From Tethya wilhelma (lineage: Eukaryota; Porifera; Demospongiae; Tethyida; Tethyidae), in NCBI GenBank assembly GCA_964030475.1, contig CAXIPT010000002.1, forward strand, positions 13,002,270-13,066,269: a stretch of 64,000 bases of DNA, given 5' to 3'. Position 1 is the first letter of the stretch. Every line of letters begins with the position of its first letter. Shown piece by piece: positions 34,211 to 44,626 of this stretch. The translations under genes and the position numbers were made by a program. The notes under the pieces were generated by a model. It had not been told where the DNA came from. It saw nothing but the letters and a program-made list of their open reading frames with translations, and ran no database searches.

Positions 34211-35440
34211 TCAACATACCTGTCACATTAATAAACAACAATTAATGACTGGGCACACTATACAATAATATGACAAGTGATGGATCTACTTGCCTACTAA
34301 TATCATCTCCTGATAATCCATGACATGGTACACCTACAGCATTACTTAGAAGAAGATGCTGTGGAAGTGGATTTACCGTGACTATGATTTTCTGTAGTGA
34401 CAAATTAGTAACAACTGAATTATAATTATTATAAAATTGCTGGAACTATCATGCAAATCTGTACGTCAAGCAAAATAACTAACACTCAAATTCGTACGAG
34501 TAGTACAGGCTTCTGGATAACTAACACTCAAATTTGTACGAGATACAACCCTTTACCAGAGTAATAGTTTACAGTTCTATTTATGGCTAGACTTTGTATG
34601 AACACATTGCCGCAGAATCTGGTCTGTTTTTAATTCTATTTGCAGGTAACGTAGATAGATGCCTAGAAATATTATTACCTATTACGGAGCATTCTACTGA
34701 CATGCAGAGTGCAAATAAAATTGTAAGTTCCCTGTGAACACAGCAATACAAGTATATAATAATATTAGGGTTATAATTATTCATGATCATCCATCCATGT
34801 ATGCACATATTGCCAGTACGGCTAAATCTCCAATTTTCTCCATCTTCTTCTTCTTCTTCTTCTTCTTCTTCTTCTTCTTCTTCTTCTTCTTCTTCTTCTT
34901 CTTCTTCTTCTTCTTCTTCTATCTTGGAACGACTTTTCTCAAAGACTGATCGATTTCAGAAGCTGATTCTTGAACAAATAAACTTGGTTTCTTTGTCTTT
35001 ACGTGCTTTTAGTATCGGTTATTCGTCTCTCTAGCTGAGTCGCTAGATACAAGACAAATAGCGCCTTCTCCGTATGGCAGCCATTCATTTTTATACTCAT
35101 TAATAATTCATTAGCTACATTGGAACTCAACTTGACGACCCTTTCCAGTTAGACAAATGTGCGTTATTTAGAATATGAATATTCGTTGCCCTGCCTGTTT
35201 TACCTGAAGATTTCTGGTTGTGCTGAAGTCTCTGTAACCAGGGTCAGTCTTAAACATTTAGGAGGTGAATAGACTACTTTGTTACATAGTTGTCATTATA
35301 AGAAGATGAGAAAAGCAAGTAAATTTTGTAAGACACAGCTCCAGCATCCTGAGCCTGCTTCACAGTGACTTTTATACTGACAAGTAAAAAAAACATTGGA
35401 AATGTAATGAGACACAGGAATGGCTAAATCGTAAATAGAA
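34211..35440. other. Noncoding interval
   Basis: AT-rich, with a short tandem around 34480-34550 (AACTAACACTCAAATTTGTA repeated) and the TTC microsatellite. No gene seen. Confidence 0.6.
34842..34920. repeat. (TTC)n microsatellite, 79 bp
   Basis: An uninterrupted CTT/TTC trinucleotide run; the poly-Ser or poly-Phe ORFs across it are artefacts. Confidence 0.95.
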
Positions 35441-35441
35441 C

Positions 35442-35584
35442 GCAAACAAGATGGATTGGCTGTTAGAGTGTGTGCAGAATTCTTCCTGTATGGGCTGCAT
35501 TTAACAATCTCCTTATTGAGTCTCTCATTTTGCCCACAGGAAGAATTCCTTACACACTCTAACAGCCATTCCATCTTGTTTGCG
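35442..35584. repeat. Long imperfect palindrome
   Basis: Arm 35442-35489 (AACAAGATGGATTGGCTGTT onward, ending TTCTTCCTGT) is complementary to arm 35536-35584 (ACAGGAAGAATTCCTTACAC onward, ending in CATCTTGTTTGCG) around a 46-bp loop. Confidence 0.85.
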
Positions 35585-35596
35585 AGATACAGAACA

Positions 35597-35689
35597 AGAT
35601 ACAGGCCGATACATACACCTGGCTACATCATTTGCAAATGCTAATAAATAGAAATACTACACTCAGGTGTATGTATCGGCCTGTATCTT
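35597..35689. repeat. Second palindrome immediately downstream
   Basis: The arm ATACAGGCCGATACATACAC (within 35597-35621) is the exact inverse of the arm at 35664-35689, around a loop of about 42 bp. It starts about a dozen bases after the previous palindrome. Confidence 0.85.
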
Positions 35690-36093
35690 CTGATTCCATT
35701 TAGATCCCATCACGAAACTTTTACAACATAAAAAAGAATTTTTACAGATTACATGAATGTGAAATTACTGGGAAAAAAGCGGCCGTTTTTGAGTGATGCT
35801 AAATTACGTCTTCAAAAAATGACCTTTTACCTGCTAACGAGTGACCGTCCTCTTGAAATGTATCATCTGAAACGAAATTTCATCCTGAGTACAATGGTAC
35901 CAGCCTCCATAGCTGAAAACAATCAGAGCATTAGTTATTTGCTAATGAATGGGTCAACGTCATTGAAAAATTGTCAATGTCAGAGGCTTATAAGTGAGAA
36001 ACCATACAACATATGATACCCAAATTAGGTGTGGTTTAATAACTTGTGGTAAGGTATGTATACCTCAAGTTTTGTTGAATTCTGTGAGGGTGC

Positions 36094-36657
36094 TCATTTT
36101 TTCATGTTGATTTGGCATGGAATTACCCACATGTAAAATAAATATAACTCACATTTTGTTGCAACAGAGTGCAAATCTTTAAGGTTTCTCCATTTGCATG
36201 TAGAATTTGAACAAACAACAAAATTGTCAAATTGGTGCAGGTCGGTTCCACAAGAACCACAAGGGTAATAATGGCCACCAATTTGTGTACCACGTTCGAA
36301 TTGGGAAGCAGGTTTGTCACCAGTGAAGAATACTAGCTTATCTTTGATAGTGATATTTTGTGAAGTTTTTAGGTTAGTGTTCATTTGTAGTATGCATTGA
36401 ACTCGATCACAAATCAGAGCTGCTTGATCATCTAACGATGAACTACACAAGCCAAGGATAAGAATTTCTGGTTCTTCGATATACGCTTGTACATTTTTGA
36501 CTTGCTGTGTTCTGTCAATCTCAGAATCTGACTTGAAAACAGCTGGATCAAAAAATACTTTTAGAATATATCCTTTACCAAGAATTTCAGAGTGGTCGTG
36601 CCATATGTGACCAAATTTGTGAAAACCGACCAGGTAGTACTTTCCGTGAATTTTGAG
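36094..36657 (-). pseudogene. Fragment of an uncharacterised multicopy protein with a Cys cluster
   Basis: A stop-to-stop frame of 187 codons. It reads KIHGKYYLVGFHKFGHIWHD at the start, FFTGDKPASQFERGTQIGG in the middle, then YPCGSCGTDLHQFDN and VVCSNSTCKW. The CxxC ... CxxxxC arrangement suggests a small zinc-binding fold. From memory, FFTGD-x-PA-x-QFE-x-G followed by a CGSCG cluster recurs in many predicted proteins of cnidarians and sponges, suggesting a mobile or amplified gene; this is recollection, not a search. No start codon is seen at the upstream end, so the N-terminus is missing. Confidence 0.5.
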
Positions 36658-36874
36658 TTAGCAATTGCAAAGTAATCTACGTCATTGCAGCTAGCTATAT
36701 TCCAAATTTGAAGCGGCTAGGCGCTATAGTTTGGAGATATGAGCTCAAATATACTGACCGTTCATTCCAATTTTACTCGCTAAAAACGTGAGCGAATACG
36801 TTGCTAAGTGCGAGTACACGAACTCCGTATACTATCCGTGTTACAAACATTATTTATGTTTGTGGTACAATTAA

Positions 36875-38472
36875 CGATCTCATTAGGGTCCGCAGGACCT
36901 GCGTTGAGATCGGGATTGTATGAAGAGGTGAAAGTGAAGACATAACAGTGTGTTTAGTCTTGAATCTCACTCTCTGACAGCAAGTTCAAAGTATAATCAA
37001 ATTCATTTATCTCACGTGATCCATTGGCGCCTTTTCAGTCTTCTTTCGGCGTAACAGCTGTAATGTAATAGGGTGGGATAATAACAACCAATTAGTTCCT
37101 ATAACATTATGTTGTTATAGGGTGGGACACTGTTATGTCTTCACTTTCACCTCCTCATACAATCCCGATCTCAACGCAGGTCCTGCGGACCCTAATGAGA
37201 TCGTCAATTGTACTTCGGAGGTTCCAGTTCTGACCTAACAGTGTGTTGTTCAAAGCTATCAGTGATTGAGTATGGATCCAAAATTTAATTGCAACTCAAT
37301 TTTACCATTGAAGGTAGTGATTATAGCCTACAGTAAATATAGGTGGCCATATGAAATAATGGCACTAAACAAAAACCATAATAATTATTATACTAAATTG
37401 AGTCAGTCAGAAAGGACTGCTCTTGTGAAGTTATTAACAGCTTGGGATATGGGTTTGTAGTAGAACTTCTTGAACATTGAATCGGACAACCAGTCCGCAG
37501 TGGAGATAATCTCCGCAAGGTTGACACCCTTATCAAAGGCCACTGACACGGATGTAGCTCTAACTGAGTGAGCCGTGTAAGAATCTGATACACTAGAACC
37601 TGCTTTAGCCAGCGAGCTATCGTAGCTGAGGTCACTGGATGGTGAGGCTTATTCAGGGAAAGGAAGAGTTTCCCACTCATTTGCCCATTCCTTCAGGAGG
37701 ATGTACGGGCAATATACTCCCTCAGTGTCTCAACTGGACACAACACTGAACCCGGTAAGGGGCCATAGTGTGAGGAAATAGACTTGTCAGGTCTGGCTGT
37801 TTTGGTTAGGGATACTAACCTAAAAACAGCACCATCCTCAGGTATTGGAGGTCCAGAGCACAGAGGTCTGAAACTCTGTCAGCATTGGTGAGAGCAAGTA
37901 GCATCACCAACTTCAACGTGAGGTCCTTTATGCCCAACAATGAAGAATCTCCTTTAGATTCTAAATGATTAAGAACTATGGAGACATTCCATCTACCTTT
38001 GTATCTAGGTTTAGGAGGTCGAATGTGGAACATACCTTTCATTAACCTTGAAATCAGGGGGTGTTTCCTGACTGGGAATCCCTTGATCGGCAAGTGGGTT
38101 GAAGAGATGCTTGAGCGATAAGAATTCAATGTGCTGTACTGTTTCCATTGGGATGACAAAAACTCGATCACCTCCTCTAAAGGTGCATTAGTGGGATTGA
38201 TATCCTTTGTTGAACACCAGTTGCACCACAAGCGCCAACTACTTGAATATGATGCTTCTGTGTTGGGTCTCCAAGATGAGCATATGATTTGGATAGCCCT
38301 TTCCGAAAGTCTGTTATCTTCGATTGAACTCCTGATACAGTCCATGCGACTAGACTTAGGTGGCCTTGGAGTATCAGTGGGTGACTGTTTCCCCACGGGT
38401 GGGTCAGAATTGTTGGCTGGTCTGGGAGCAGAATTGGAATTTCCGTCATCATCTCTATTAGTAGTGGAAACA
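36875..38472 (-). mobile_element. 5'-truncated DIRS-type retrotransposon (copy 2)
   Basis: Nearly identical to 44113-45731 of the larger copy: the terminal repeat beginning CGATCTCATTAGGGTCCGCA, the internal complementary region (about 37130-37245), the YR gene and the end of the RT/RNase H frame. Homology ends at about 38472 (GTAGTGGAAAC) where the full copy continues. This copy retains a GTACTTCGG...CCAGTTC segment in its internal region that the larger copy has lost. It has its own small deletions at about 37607 (10 bp), 37838 and 38145. Confidence 0.92.
37403..38396 (-). pseudogene. DIRS tyrosine recombinase, copy 2
   Basis: Reads MGKQSPTDTPRPPKSSRMDC and the core-binding region, then NADRVSDLCALDL with the first catalytic Arg. 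A deletion after LDLQYL shifts the frame. Downstream, another frame has KPHHPVTSATIARWLKQVL, the HSVR box (His-x-x-Arg) and the FKKFYYK nucleophile region, ending at TGA 37405-37403. Intact at the ATIARW segment where the other copy is frameshifted. Confidence 0.85.
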
Positions 38473-38570
38473 GTGAACTGGCTTATAAGCTTTAATTGCT
38501 ATCATAAGTTGCTATTCTCCTGAGCAGCACACACATGCACACACATGCACACACATGCACACACAGGCAC

Positions 38571-38933
38571 TAGGGGCGTAGCCAGGGGGGTGCTTAGGAT
38601 GCTTGAGCACCCCCTTTGCCGCCGACCGGAAGCGCAAAACCATTAATAATTGGATTTATTAATAAGTAATCCAGTCGTATCAATCTCTATTTCTTACTTG
38701 TTTGTACTTTGAAGCTATTTTCCAAGCTCATTCATGTCTTAGCTCTTCATAAACACAGTTTAATTCACGCTAGGTCGATCAAAAGTGCTCAGCAGCTAGC
38801 TCGCAACAATAGTTCAAAGGTCATGATACCCGATCATGTGACCAAAAAGTGGGCGTGACAACCTAAAATTTTCCCCGCGCTGCGCGCGCGCAATTTTAGC
38901 ACTCTCTTCCTCTAAATCCTGGCTACGCCCCTG
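38571..38933. mobile_element. Nonautonomous TIR element with 5-bp target duplication
   Basis: The ends TAGGGGCGTAGCCAGG (38571) and CCTGGCTACGCCCCTG (to 38933) are inverted repeats. The element is flanked on both sides by GGCAC (38566-38570 and 38934-38938), a 5-bp target-site duplication. It contains a GC-rich CGCGCTGCGCGCGCGC patch near 38876-38891. Length 363 bp; there is no ORF. Confidence 0.85.
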
Positions 38934-39209
38934 GGCACACTATAGTTGCATGGTTGAGTGCTGCACACTTTGGAAAACAATAGTTTATCAGGTTTTTTTT
39001 TCTTTGAAAGGGGGGGAATACTATTGGTCCCACACCTATCTCCAATTCACACATGCATAATAATTATTATTACATTTCTTTTAACATCGTTGCAGTTGCT
39101 GTGATTGAAGGGGGGGATCCCTACTCTTCCCCTATCTACAAATCACATGACCATAGATAATACGTACATCTATATCACAGTTGCTGGTGCATGCTGCTGG
39201 TGTTCTCAG

Positions 39210-39240
39210 TGCACTTTAGCTTTGCCAAGAATTGCACAAT
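39210..39240 (+). CDS. Possible 31-base microexon upstream of the 39.5-kb terminal exon
   Basis: Flanked by the acceptor TGTTCTCAG| and donor CACAAT|GTAAGAG. Read in the phase required by the next exon it gives HFSFAKNCT with a split Ile codon. The phase match and good splice sites support it, but it is very short. Confidence 0.4.
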
Positions 39241-39477
39241 GTAAGAGTGTCTGAGGTTACTCAGCAGGTGGCACTCTCTCTGTGATATATATATCTGATG
39301 TTGACAATCCTTACCAAACGTTTGGTTTAATGTCAACATGAAATGTAGTATTCACAATAATTATTCTAGCTACTTATTAAATTTTATTATTGTAATATAA
39401 TAATGTTACAAGTCCTCTTTATATACCTCCTAATTTTACTCCACGGTAACCATTACATATCCTTTCCTTTGCTACAG

Positions 39478-39577
39478 TTCAAAACAAATCAAGAGAAATT
39501 ATAAAAAAGGAGAAATCTCTCCAGAAAGAATGACTGTTACTAGAGAAGAACTGGAGGAAAAGTTGTTTGAATTGTAG
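39478..39577 (+). CDS. Terminal coding exon of an unidentified plus-strand gene
   Basis: The acceptor TTTGCTACAG| at 39477 is followed by one base and 32 codons, SKQIKRNYKKGEISPERMTV to TREELEEKLFEL, ending at TAG 39575-39577. The charged helical C-terminus looks like real coding sequence. Upstream exons, apart from the possible microexon at 39210, are not found; they would lie across the TIR element and the truncated DIRS copy. The protein is not recognised. It converges on the SRCR gene. Confidence 0.5.
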
Positions 39578-40482
39578 CCAATTAGATGTGCAGCTACATA
39601 ATTTATAATGTCATGTGTTTATTGTCATTTCAATAATTATAGTGGTTTGCAGCTGCTATGTATTGTTTGTTATGCACCATGTGTTGAGAGTTCACTTTGA
39701 TCGGTTTTGTGTAATAATTATTATAGTATTATGATTGTATAGCTATAATTAATATAATAATAATAAAAAATATGCACTGAAATCATGAATATATTATAAA
39801 TTTGTTATATAGCTAGCTATATATGTCTTTCAGCTATAATAATTATAACGTTTAACTGGCCAATTCAATAATGTCATGCATTGTACATGTGCATGATGTG
39901 TAAATAATTAAGGTATAAATTATTATGTCATCATTCATGTATGCACAATAATGAACAAGACCTTAATTCCACGTATTTACAATGCCATGCATGCATAAAC
40001 ATACATAATTATGCAATAATATTATAATAATGTTATTATGTAATAAACAATAAATTATCAAGTGTATTGTGGTGACTGAATTATATGTACTTTGAACTAT
40101 TATGTAATGTTATGTAATGTGAGTATCACGTGTGTATTGTTTGATTGTTGGACCGAACGTTCCATGTGTTCTTAAGTTGATTGTACATCTATATTAATCC
40201 AGTTGAATCTAGTTTCTCAGTGGTAGCTAAGTGGTAAAGACACCACATGTATATAACACAATGTTCACTACTGGGATGTAACTTATCCAATTAAATTTAA
40301 GAGCCTTCTTCACAGCTTCTCTGTATACAGTGGAAGAAAAGTGGACAATCCATTAAGTATTGCATAATAACTATGCATGGATACTTTAGTCTAATCGCAA
40401 CCAAAATGGGCCTGTACACCCTGAGTATACTCACAACACTATAATTATTATTCCCAATGCATGGCATCTACCAAAGCGCTAT
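39578..40482. other. AT-rich noncoding spacer
   Basis: Very AT-rich DNA with many TAATTATTATAAT-like runs between the two convergent genes. No gene is recognised. Confidence 0.7.
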
Positions 40483-41402
40483 TCAACATATGCACATTAT
40501 TGTACAGTCATGTGTGAAAATACGCAAAACATCACAAATGAGAGCACACACACCTTGGAAGTACAGCTGGTACTCGCCCATTCCATTAGAAGAAGACATG
40601 TCATCAGGGCTCTGAATTCCCGCAACACCAGGGTGCTTTGTTGCACTTAGATTTGCAATGCTCGAGTGTGAAATATAATTTGGATTCACAAAAGCTGTCT
40701 CAGACTGACCTTCTAGTTGCCTTGGACTATCTGACTCGTAGATGTTACACATTGGGGAGGTGAGATCGGGCCGATAAACCTCTCTTATGCTTCCAGTAGA
40801 AACAGGAGCACTGTATCTCACTCGGCAATAAAGGACAATGGCTATAAGCATGGCGAGAGCAATCAAAATAACCAGGAAAATGAGAACTCCAAACACAATT
40901 CCAATCACAGAGTGTTGGTTAAGCTTATTGCCATCATGGATCGGTGGAGGTACCACAGTTGCATGATTTTGAAGTGGTTTGGTTGTACTAGTTGATTTAG
41001 TGTGTTTAGTGGCGGGGACCGATACAGTTGGGACTTCTTGGATCGAGATGTTGGGTTTATCAGTGGGTACCTGAGACTGTACAGTGACAGGTGTTTTGTG
41101 TTTGTCAGGATTGGGTGTAGATTCTATCAGAGTGACCGGTCCAGGATTCACAACAGCTACTGTTGTATGATTCACACTATCGTTGAATTTGAGGCTGGTT
41201 GTCCCATTGACAATACCAACTGCAGGTTGACACTTGATGCCGATGTCTTTGCTGTGGGAGCAATTATAATTGTGGTGTATAGTTGTTGTTTCACAGTCAA
41301 GAAGTTTCTGGTCATCCTTGCCACAAGTAGCATGATCAAGCCAGATAGGTGTATCACTCTCCCCAGAATCTTTAGGCCAAGTATAATTGTAGATGGCATA
41401 TC
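40483..41402 (-). CDS. SRCR receptor exon 5, second half of SRCR 2, stalk, TM and tail
   Basis: Acceptor GATACTAG|; 306 codons including stop. The domain ends at IGIKCQ; then stalk, the transmembrane run IVFGVLIFLVILIALAMLIA and the cytoplasmic tail. Confidence 0.9.
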
Positions 41403-42948
41403 CTAGTATCATGAAATGAATGTGCATGCATGTTCCAATCATGTGCATGTTTAAACACATATATTTATTTGACTATAGCTGCATGCATATTCTGATATAA
41501 TTATAGTTATAGTACATGGCTATAGAATTACATCAACATGTCATGTAAATATACCTGATTCAGAGTATCCTAATTGTCTACAGACAATTTTTGCATTGAG
41601 ATCACGGTTATCATTGGCCCAGTTGTCACTGCAAACTGTACGCCAGGTTTTCTGTAAACAAACCTCAACACGGCCTTCAAACACACTATCCCCTCCAACA
41701 AGCCTGATGTCTCCTTCATCACAATTGCCAGATGAATCAACTGTAATAATAACAATTATTGCTTTTGTGGAATCTAACTTTCGCAGTTTTGTGGGTCACA
41801 CAATTTTTATAACAATAACACAGATTACATGGTATGTAAATGACATACATATGCAGTGTTACACAAATACACACAAAGTCACAAACACATACTCTGAGTA
41901 TATATTATTACGACTAAAACTGTGTGCTTGCAAGTATTCTGAAGGCAAGCTAAGGCAATTGCAAGGTATTCAAATCCTGACTCACTAGCTATATATCATT
42001 ATCCAGCTAATTTTAGAGCGATTAATTATTCCTTACCAGGAACATCTATGCAGTTTAATTGAACTCCATGATCGCAGGCAAGTACACCATTATGATAATT
42101 TTTATCACACTGAATCAGCAATGTTTCATTTCCAATACATTCAATATTGTCAAGCCAAAAGCTATGGCCAGCACCAGCTTTAGTTTGTTTCCCTGGCCAA
42201 ACAATTCTTTTCTTGCGTACCAAACTACGCTTGATAGGACCTGTGTGCATGTGTGTTTAAAAAAAAATGCCTAAAAGTATACATTCACTGACATGCATGA
42301 ATACAATTTTACTATGCTTGTCATCTGATTGCAAACTGACTTTATCTCGGATTATATACATCCTCGCCATATCAGTCTTAAGCCTCCCCCTTCAAGAAAA
42401 AACTCACCCCAAAATCAATGGCAAAAGGGAGTTAGGGATCTTGCTTGCAATTAAAAAGTATCAATTAATTTTGGGGATTCAAAAAAATTATTATAGCAAC
42501 TGTTACTGCTACTAATAATATTATTTTGATATACCTGTTCCAAAGTGGGACTGTATCTGGCTGCAGGCAACATCTCTATCCATTTCATCCCACCCACTGC
42601 GACACACAGTCCACCAGACATTGCTTATGCAAATTTCCAAAACACCTTCAAATTTGTTCGAACCATTTACAAGTCGTATTTCTCCATTAGTGTCACATGG
42701 CTTTACTGAAATGAACAAAAAACATGGAACAACAACAATGACATTGCTGATAAAATTATTAAAAGACAAAGTTCGCATACTGTTATACTAATTTCATAGA
42801 TAATAAATCATTGTCAGCAGCATATGCATACATTATACTAACCATTACCATCTGGTAACTGTTGGAAAATCGAACTGACTTGGGTTGGGAACACTGAGAG
42901 GTAGAATAGAGTAGCTATACCAATGAGCACAACTCCAGGTGAAGACAT
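40483..42948 (-). CDS. Single-pass membrane receptor with two SRCR domains
   Basis: Five exons (42948-42849, 42705-42535, 42240-42037, 41740-41555, 41402-40483), all introns in the same phase (phase 1), give a 526-residue protein. Residues 1-27 are a signal peptide (MSSPGVVLIGIATLFYL...). Residues 37-156 form SRCR domain 1 (GEIRLVNGSNKFEG, WWTVCRSGWDE, LDNIECIGNE, LIQCDKNY). Residues 166-278 form SRCR domain 2 (GDIRLVGGDSVFEGRVEVC, WRTVCSDNW, ATCGKDDQKLLDCE). Residues 285-383 are a Thr/Pro-rich glycosylation-prone stalk, 386-412 a membrane helix, and 413-526 a cytoplasmic tail with an NPNY motif (460-463) and YQLY (498-501). Scavenger-receptor-like binding of extracellular ligands is expected for the family; the ligand is unknown. 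A possible donor CAAG|GTGTGT before the stop means the extreme C-terminus may differ. Confidence 0.9.
41555..41740 (-). CDS. SRCR receptor exon 4, first half of SRCR 2
   Basis: Acceptor TTATTACAG| and donor TCAG|GTATAT; contains VEVCLQKTWRTVCSDNW and CRQLGYSES. Confidence 0.9.
42037..42240 (-). CDS. SRCR receptor exon 3, second half of SRCR 1
   Basis: Acceptor GCACACAG| and donor CCTG|GTAAGG; carries FWLDNIECIGNETLLIQC and the final conserved Cys (VQLNCID). Confidence 0.9.
42535..42705 (-). CDS. SRCR receptor exon 2, first half of SRCR 1
   Basis: Acceptor CATTTCAG| and donor ACAG|GTATATC; the two SRCR-typical halves are split by a phase 1 intron between GTG and the next exon. Confidence 0.9.
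42849..42948 (-). CDS. SRCR receptor exon 1, signal peptide
   Basis: ATG at 42948-42946; 33 codons with a hydrophobic core LIGIATLFYLSVF; donor GATG|GTAATGG. Confidence 0.85.
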
Positions 42949-44112
42949 TGTACCAGAGAGTAAGTTTAAAACACAACTATTATCAGTGACTATAATATTA
43001 TTGCACATGCAGAGATATGTCTATAGATATAGGTTTTATAAGGTGTAACCATGAAAAAATGGAAGTTACTTGTGCATGCATGTGCAAAAATTTTCCCAAA
43101 TTGACATTAATTGATAAAATCCCATGAGATAACTCATGAGAATGAAATAATTACATCGTCATTATTCTCAAATGACTCATGGCCGGGACTGATTTCGCTT
43201 AGGGAATGACTAACTGTGAGGAACTAACCCTGGTAGGGTTTGTGGATGAACTTCAATATGCTATCACTACCAGTGTGTGATGGAGGCTCAGGAGATATCT
43301 GTATTTGTAGCCCACTGATGACGTAGATCAAAGTGCCGACAGTGTGTATATCAGTGATATTTTCCTGTGGCTTGTGAAGTTGTGATATTTCCCAGTGGTT
43401 TCTGATATTTCCCCCTGGTTTACCTATGAAAACTACACTAATTGTTGGGCTACAAAACAGTTGTATACAGCCTAGTACACTGGGCTGTCTGGAGTAATGC
43501 CCTCTGTGGTTACTTATTGCACTCGGGTTTCACCCTTGTGCAATACTAGTAACCACACTTGTGCATTATACTCCATACAGCCCAGTGATAGCCTCGAACC
43601 AGGCTCTCTCCCGCTAATTTTTTCTGCACGCGAATTATCATCCGCGTAATAACTATAACATAGACTTAGGATAATAAACAAAAATGGTCAATGATAAGTA
43701 CAGCACCTATTAACGTCATGCAATATATTAATAATAATAATTAAAGAATTTTCTTGGAATGTTTAATTAAAAGTGTTGCATGTGTGTCATAATTTTATTA
43801 TGACAATTGAGTTTAACGAAGGGTAATCAATGTAGGCTTAGTGATATAATACATACTCTTCTTCAGGCATGGAGTGCATGGAATCTTTTCCAGTTAGTTA
43901 AATTAGCAAAATACATCGGGTGAGTACCTCATGTGTCCATAGTGTATACTCAGGAGAAATGTTTGCATGCCTTTCCTGTGGTCTAGTACTGCAGCTCTCC
44001 TAGCTTTGCCATTCTTAAGTTCTTGGTCTTCTTCCCCTGCCTCAGGTGACACACATGCAGGGTAATTGTGACCTGTGACCACTATACACAGAACAACTCC
44101 TCCAATATTTGG
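42949..44112. other. Noncoding interval upstream of the SRCR gene
   Basis: Presumed promoter side of the SRCR gene, plus dispersed repeats: a TGATATTTCC-rich short repeat around 43350-43430 and the palindrome at 43479-43586. No gene is seen; the small ORF at 43903-44208 runs into the DIRS repeat and is discounted. Confidence 0.6.
43479..43586. repeat. Inverted repeat (short hairpin element)
   Basis: ACTGGGCTGTCTGGAGTAAT (43479) is the imperfect inverse of ATTATACTCCATACAGCCCA (near 43566-43585). The inner arms GTGGTTACTTATTGCAC and GTGCAATACTAGTAACCAC also pair, making an almost complete 108-bp hairpin. Confidence 0.85.
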
Positions 44113-44290
44113 CGATCTCATTAGGGTCCGCAGGACCTGCGTTGAGATCGGGATTGTATGAGGAGGTGAAAGTGAAGACATAACAGTGTGTTTAGTCTTG
44201 AATCTCACTCTCTGACAGCAAGTTCAAAGTATAATCAAATTCATTTATCTCACGTGATCCATTGGCGCCTTTTCAGTCTTCTTTCGGCGT
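44113..44290. repeat. DIRS left terminal repeat
   Basis: Begins CGATCTCATTAGGGTCCGCA; the first 40 bp form their own hairpin (GATCTCA ... GGTCC gca GGACC ... TTGAGATC). Positions 44184-44290 are the inverse of the right terminus at 48708-48814, including CACGTGATCCATTGGCGCC. Confidence 0.9.
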
Positions 44291-44362
44291 AACAGCTGTA
44301 ATGTAATAGGGTGGGATAATAACAACCAATTAGTTCCTATAACATTATGTTGTTATCATAGG

Positions 44363-44450
44363 GTGGGACACTGTTATGTCTTCACTTTCACCTCCTCATA
44401 CAATCCCGATCTCAACGCAGGTCCTGCGGACCCTAATGAGATCGCCAATT
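44363..44450. repeat. DIRS internal complementary region
   Basis: The segment from GTTATGTCTTCACTTTCACC to GACCCTAATGAGATCG is the inverse of 44113-44187. In copy 2 (37130-37245) it is followed by a segment complementary to the outermost right end (GTACTTCGG...CCAGTTC), which is deleted here. Confidence 0.88.
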
Positions 44451-44626
44451 CGACCTAACAGTGTGTACGTTGTTCAAAGCTATCAGTGATTGAGTATGGA
44501 TCCAAAATTTAATTGCAACTCAATTTTACCATTGAAGGTAGTGATTATAGCCTACAGTAAATATAGGTGGCCATATGAAATAATGGTACTAAACAAAAAC
44601 CATAATAATTATAATACTAAATTGAG

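Noticed and set aside
34734..35034. Poly-Ser and poly-Phe ORFs
   Set aside because: Translated (TTC)n microsatellite.
35753..36016. Plus-strand ORF MNVKLLGKKRPFLSDAK
   Set aside because: A lysine-rich beginning and a possible acceptor looked promising, but the frame soon loses coding character and there is no partner exon.
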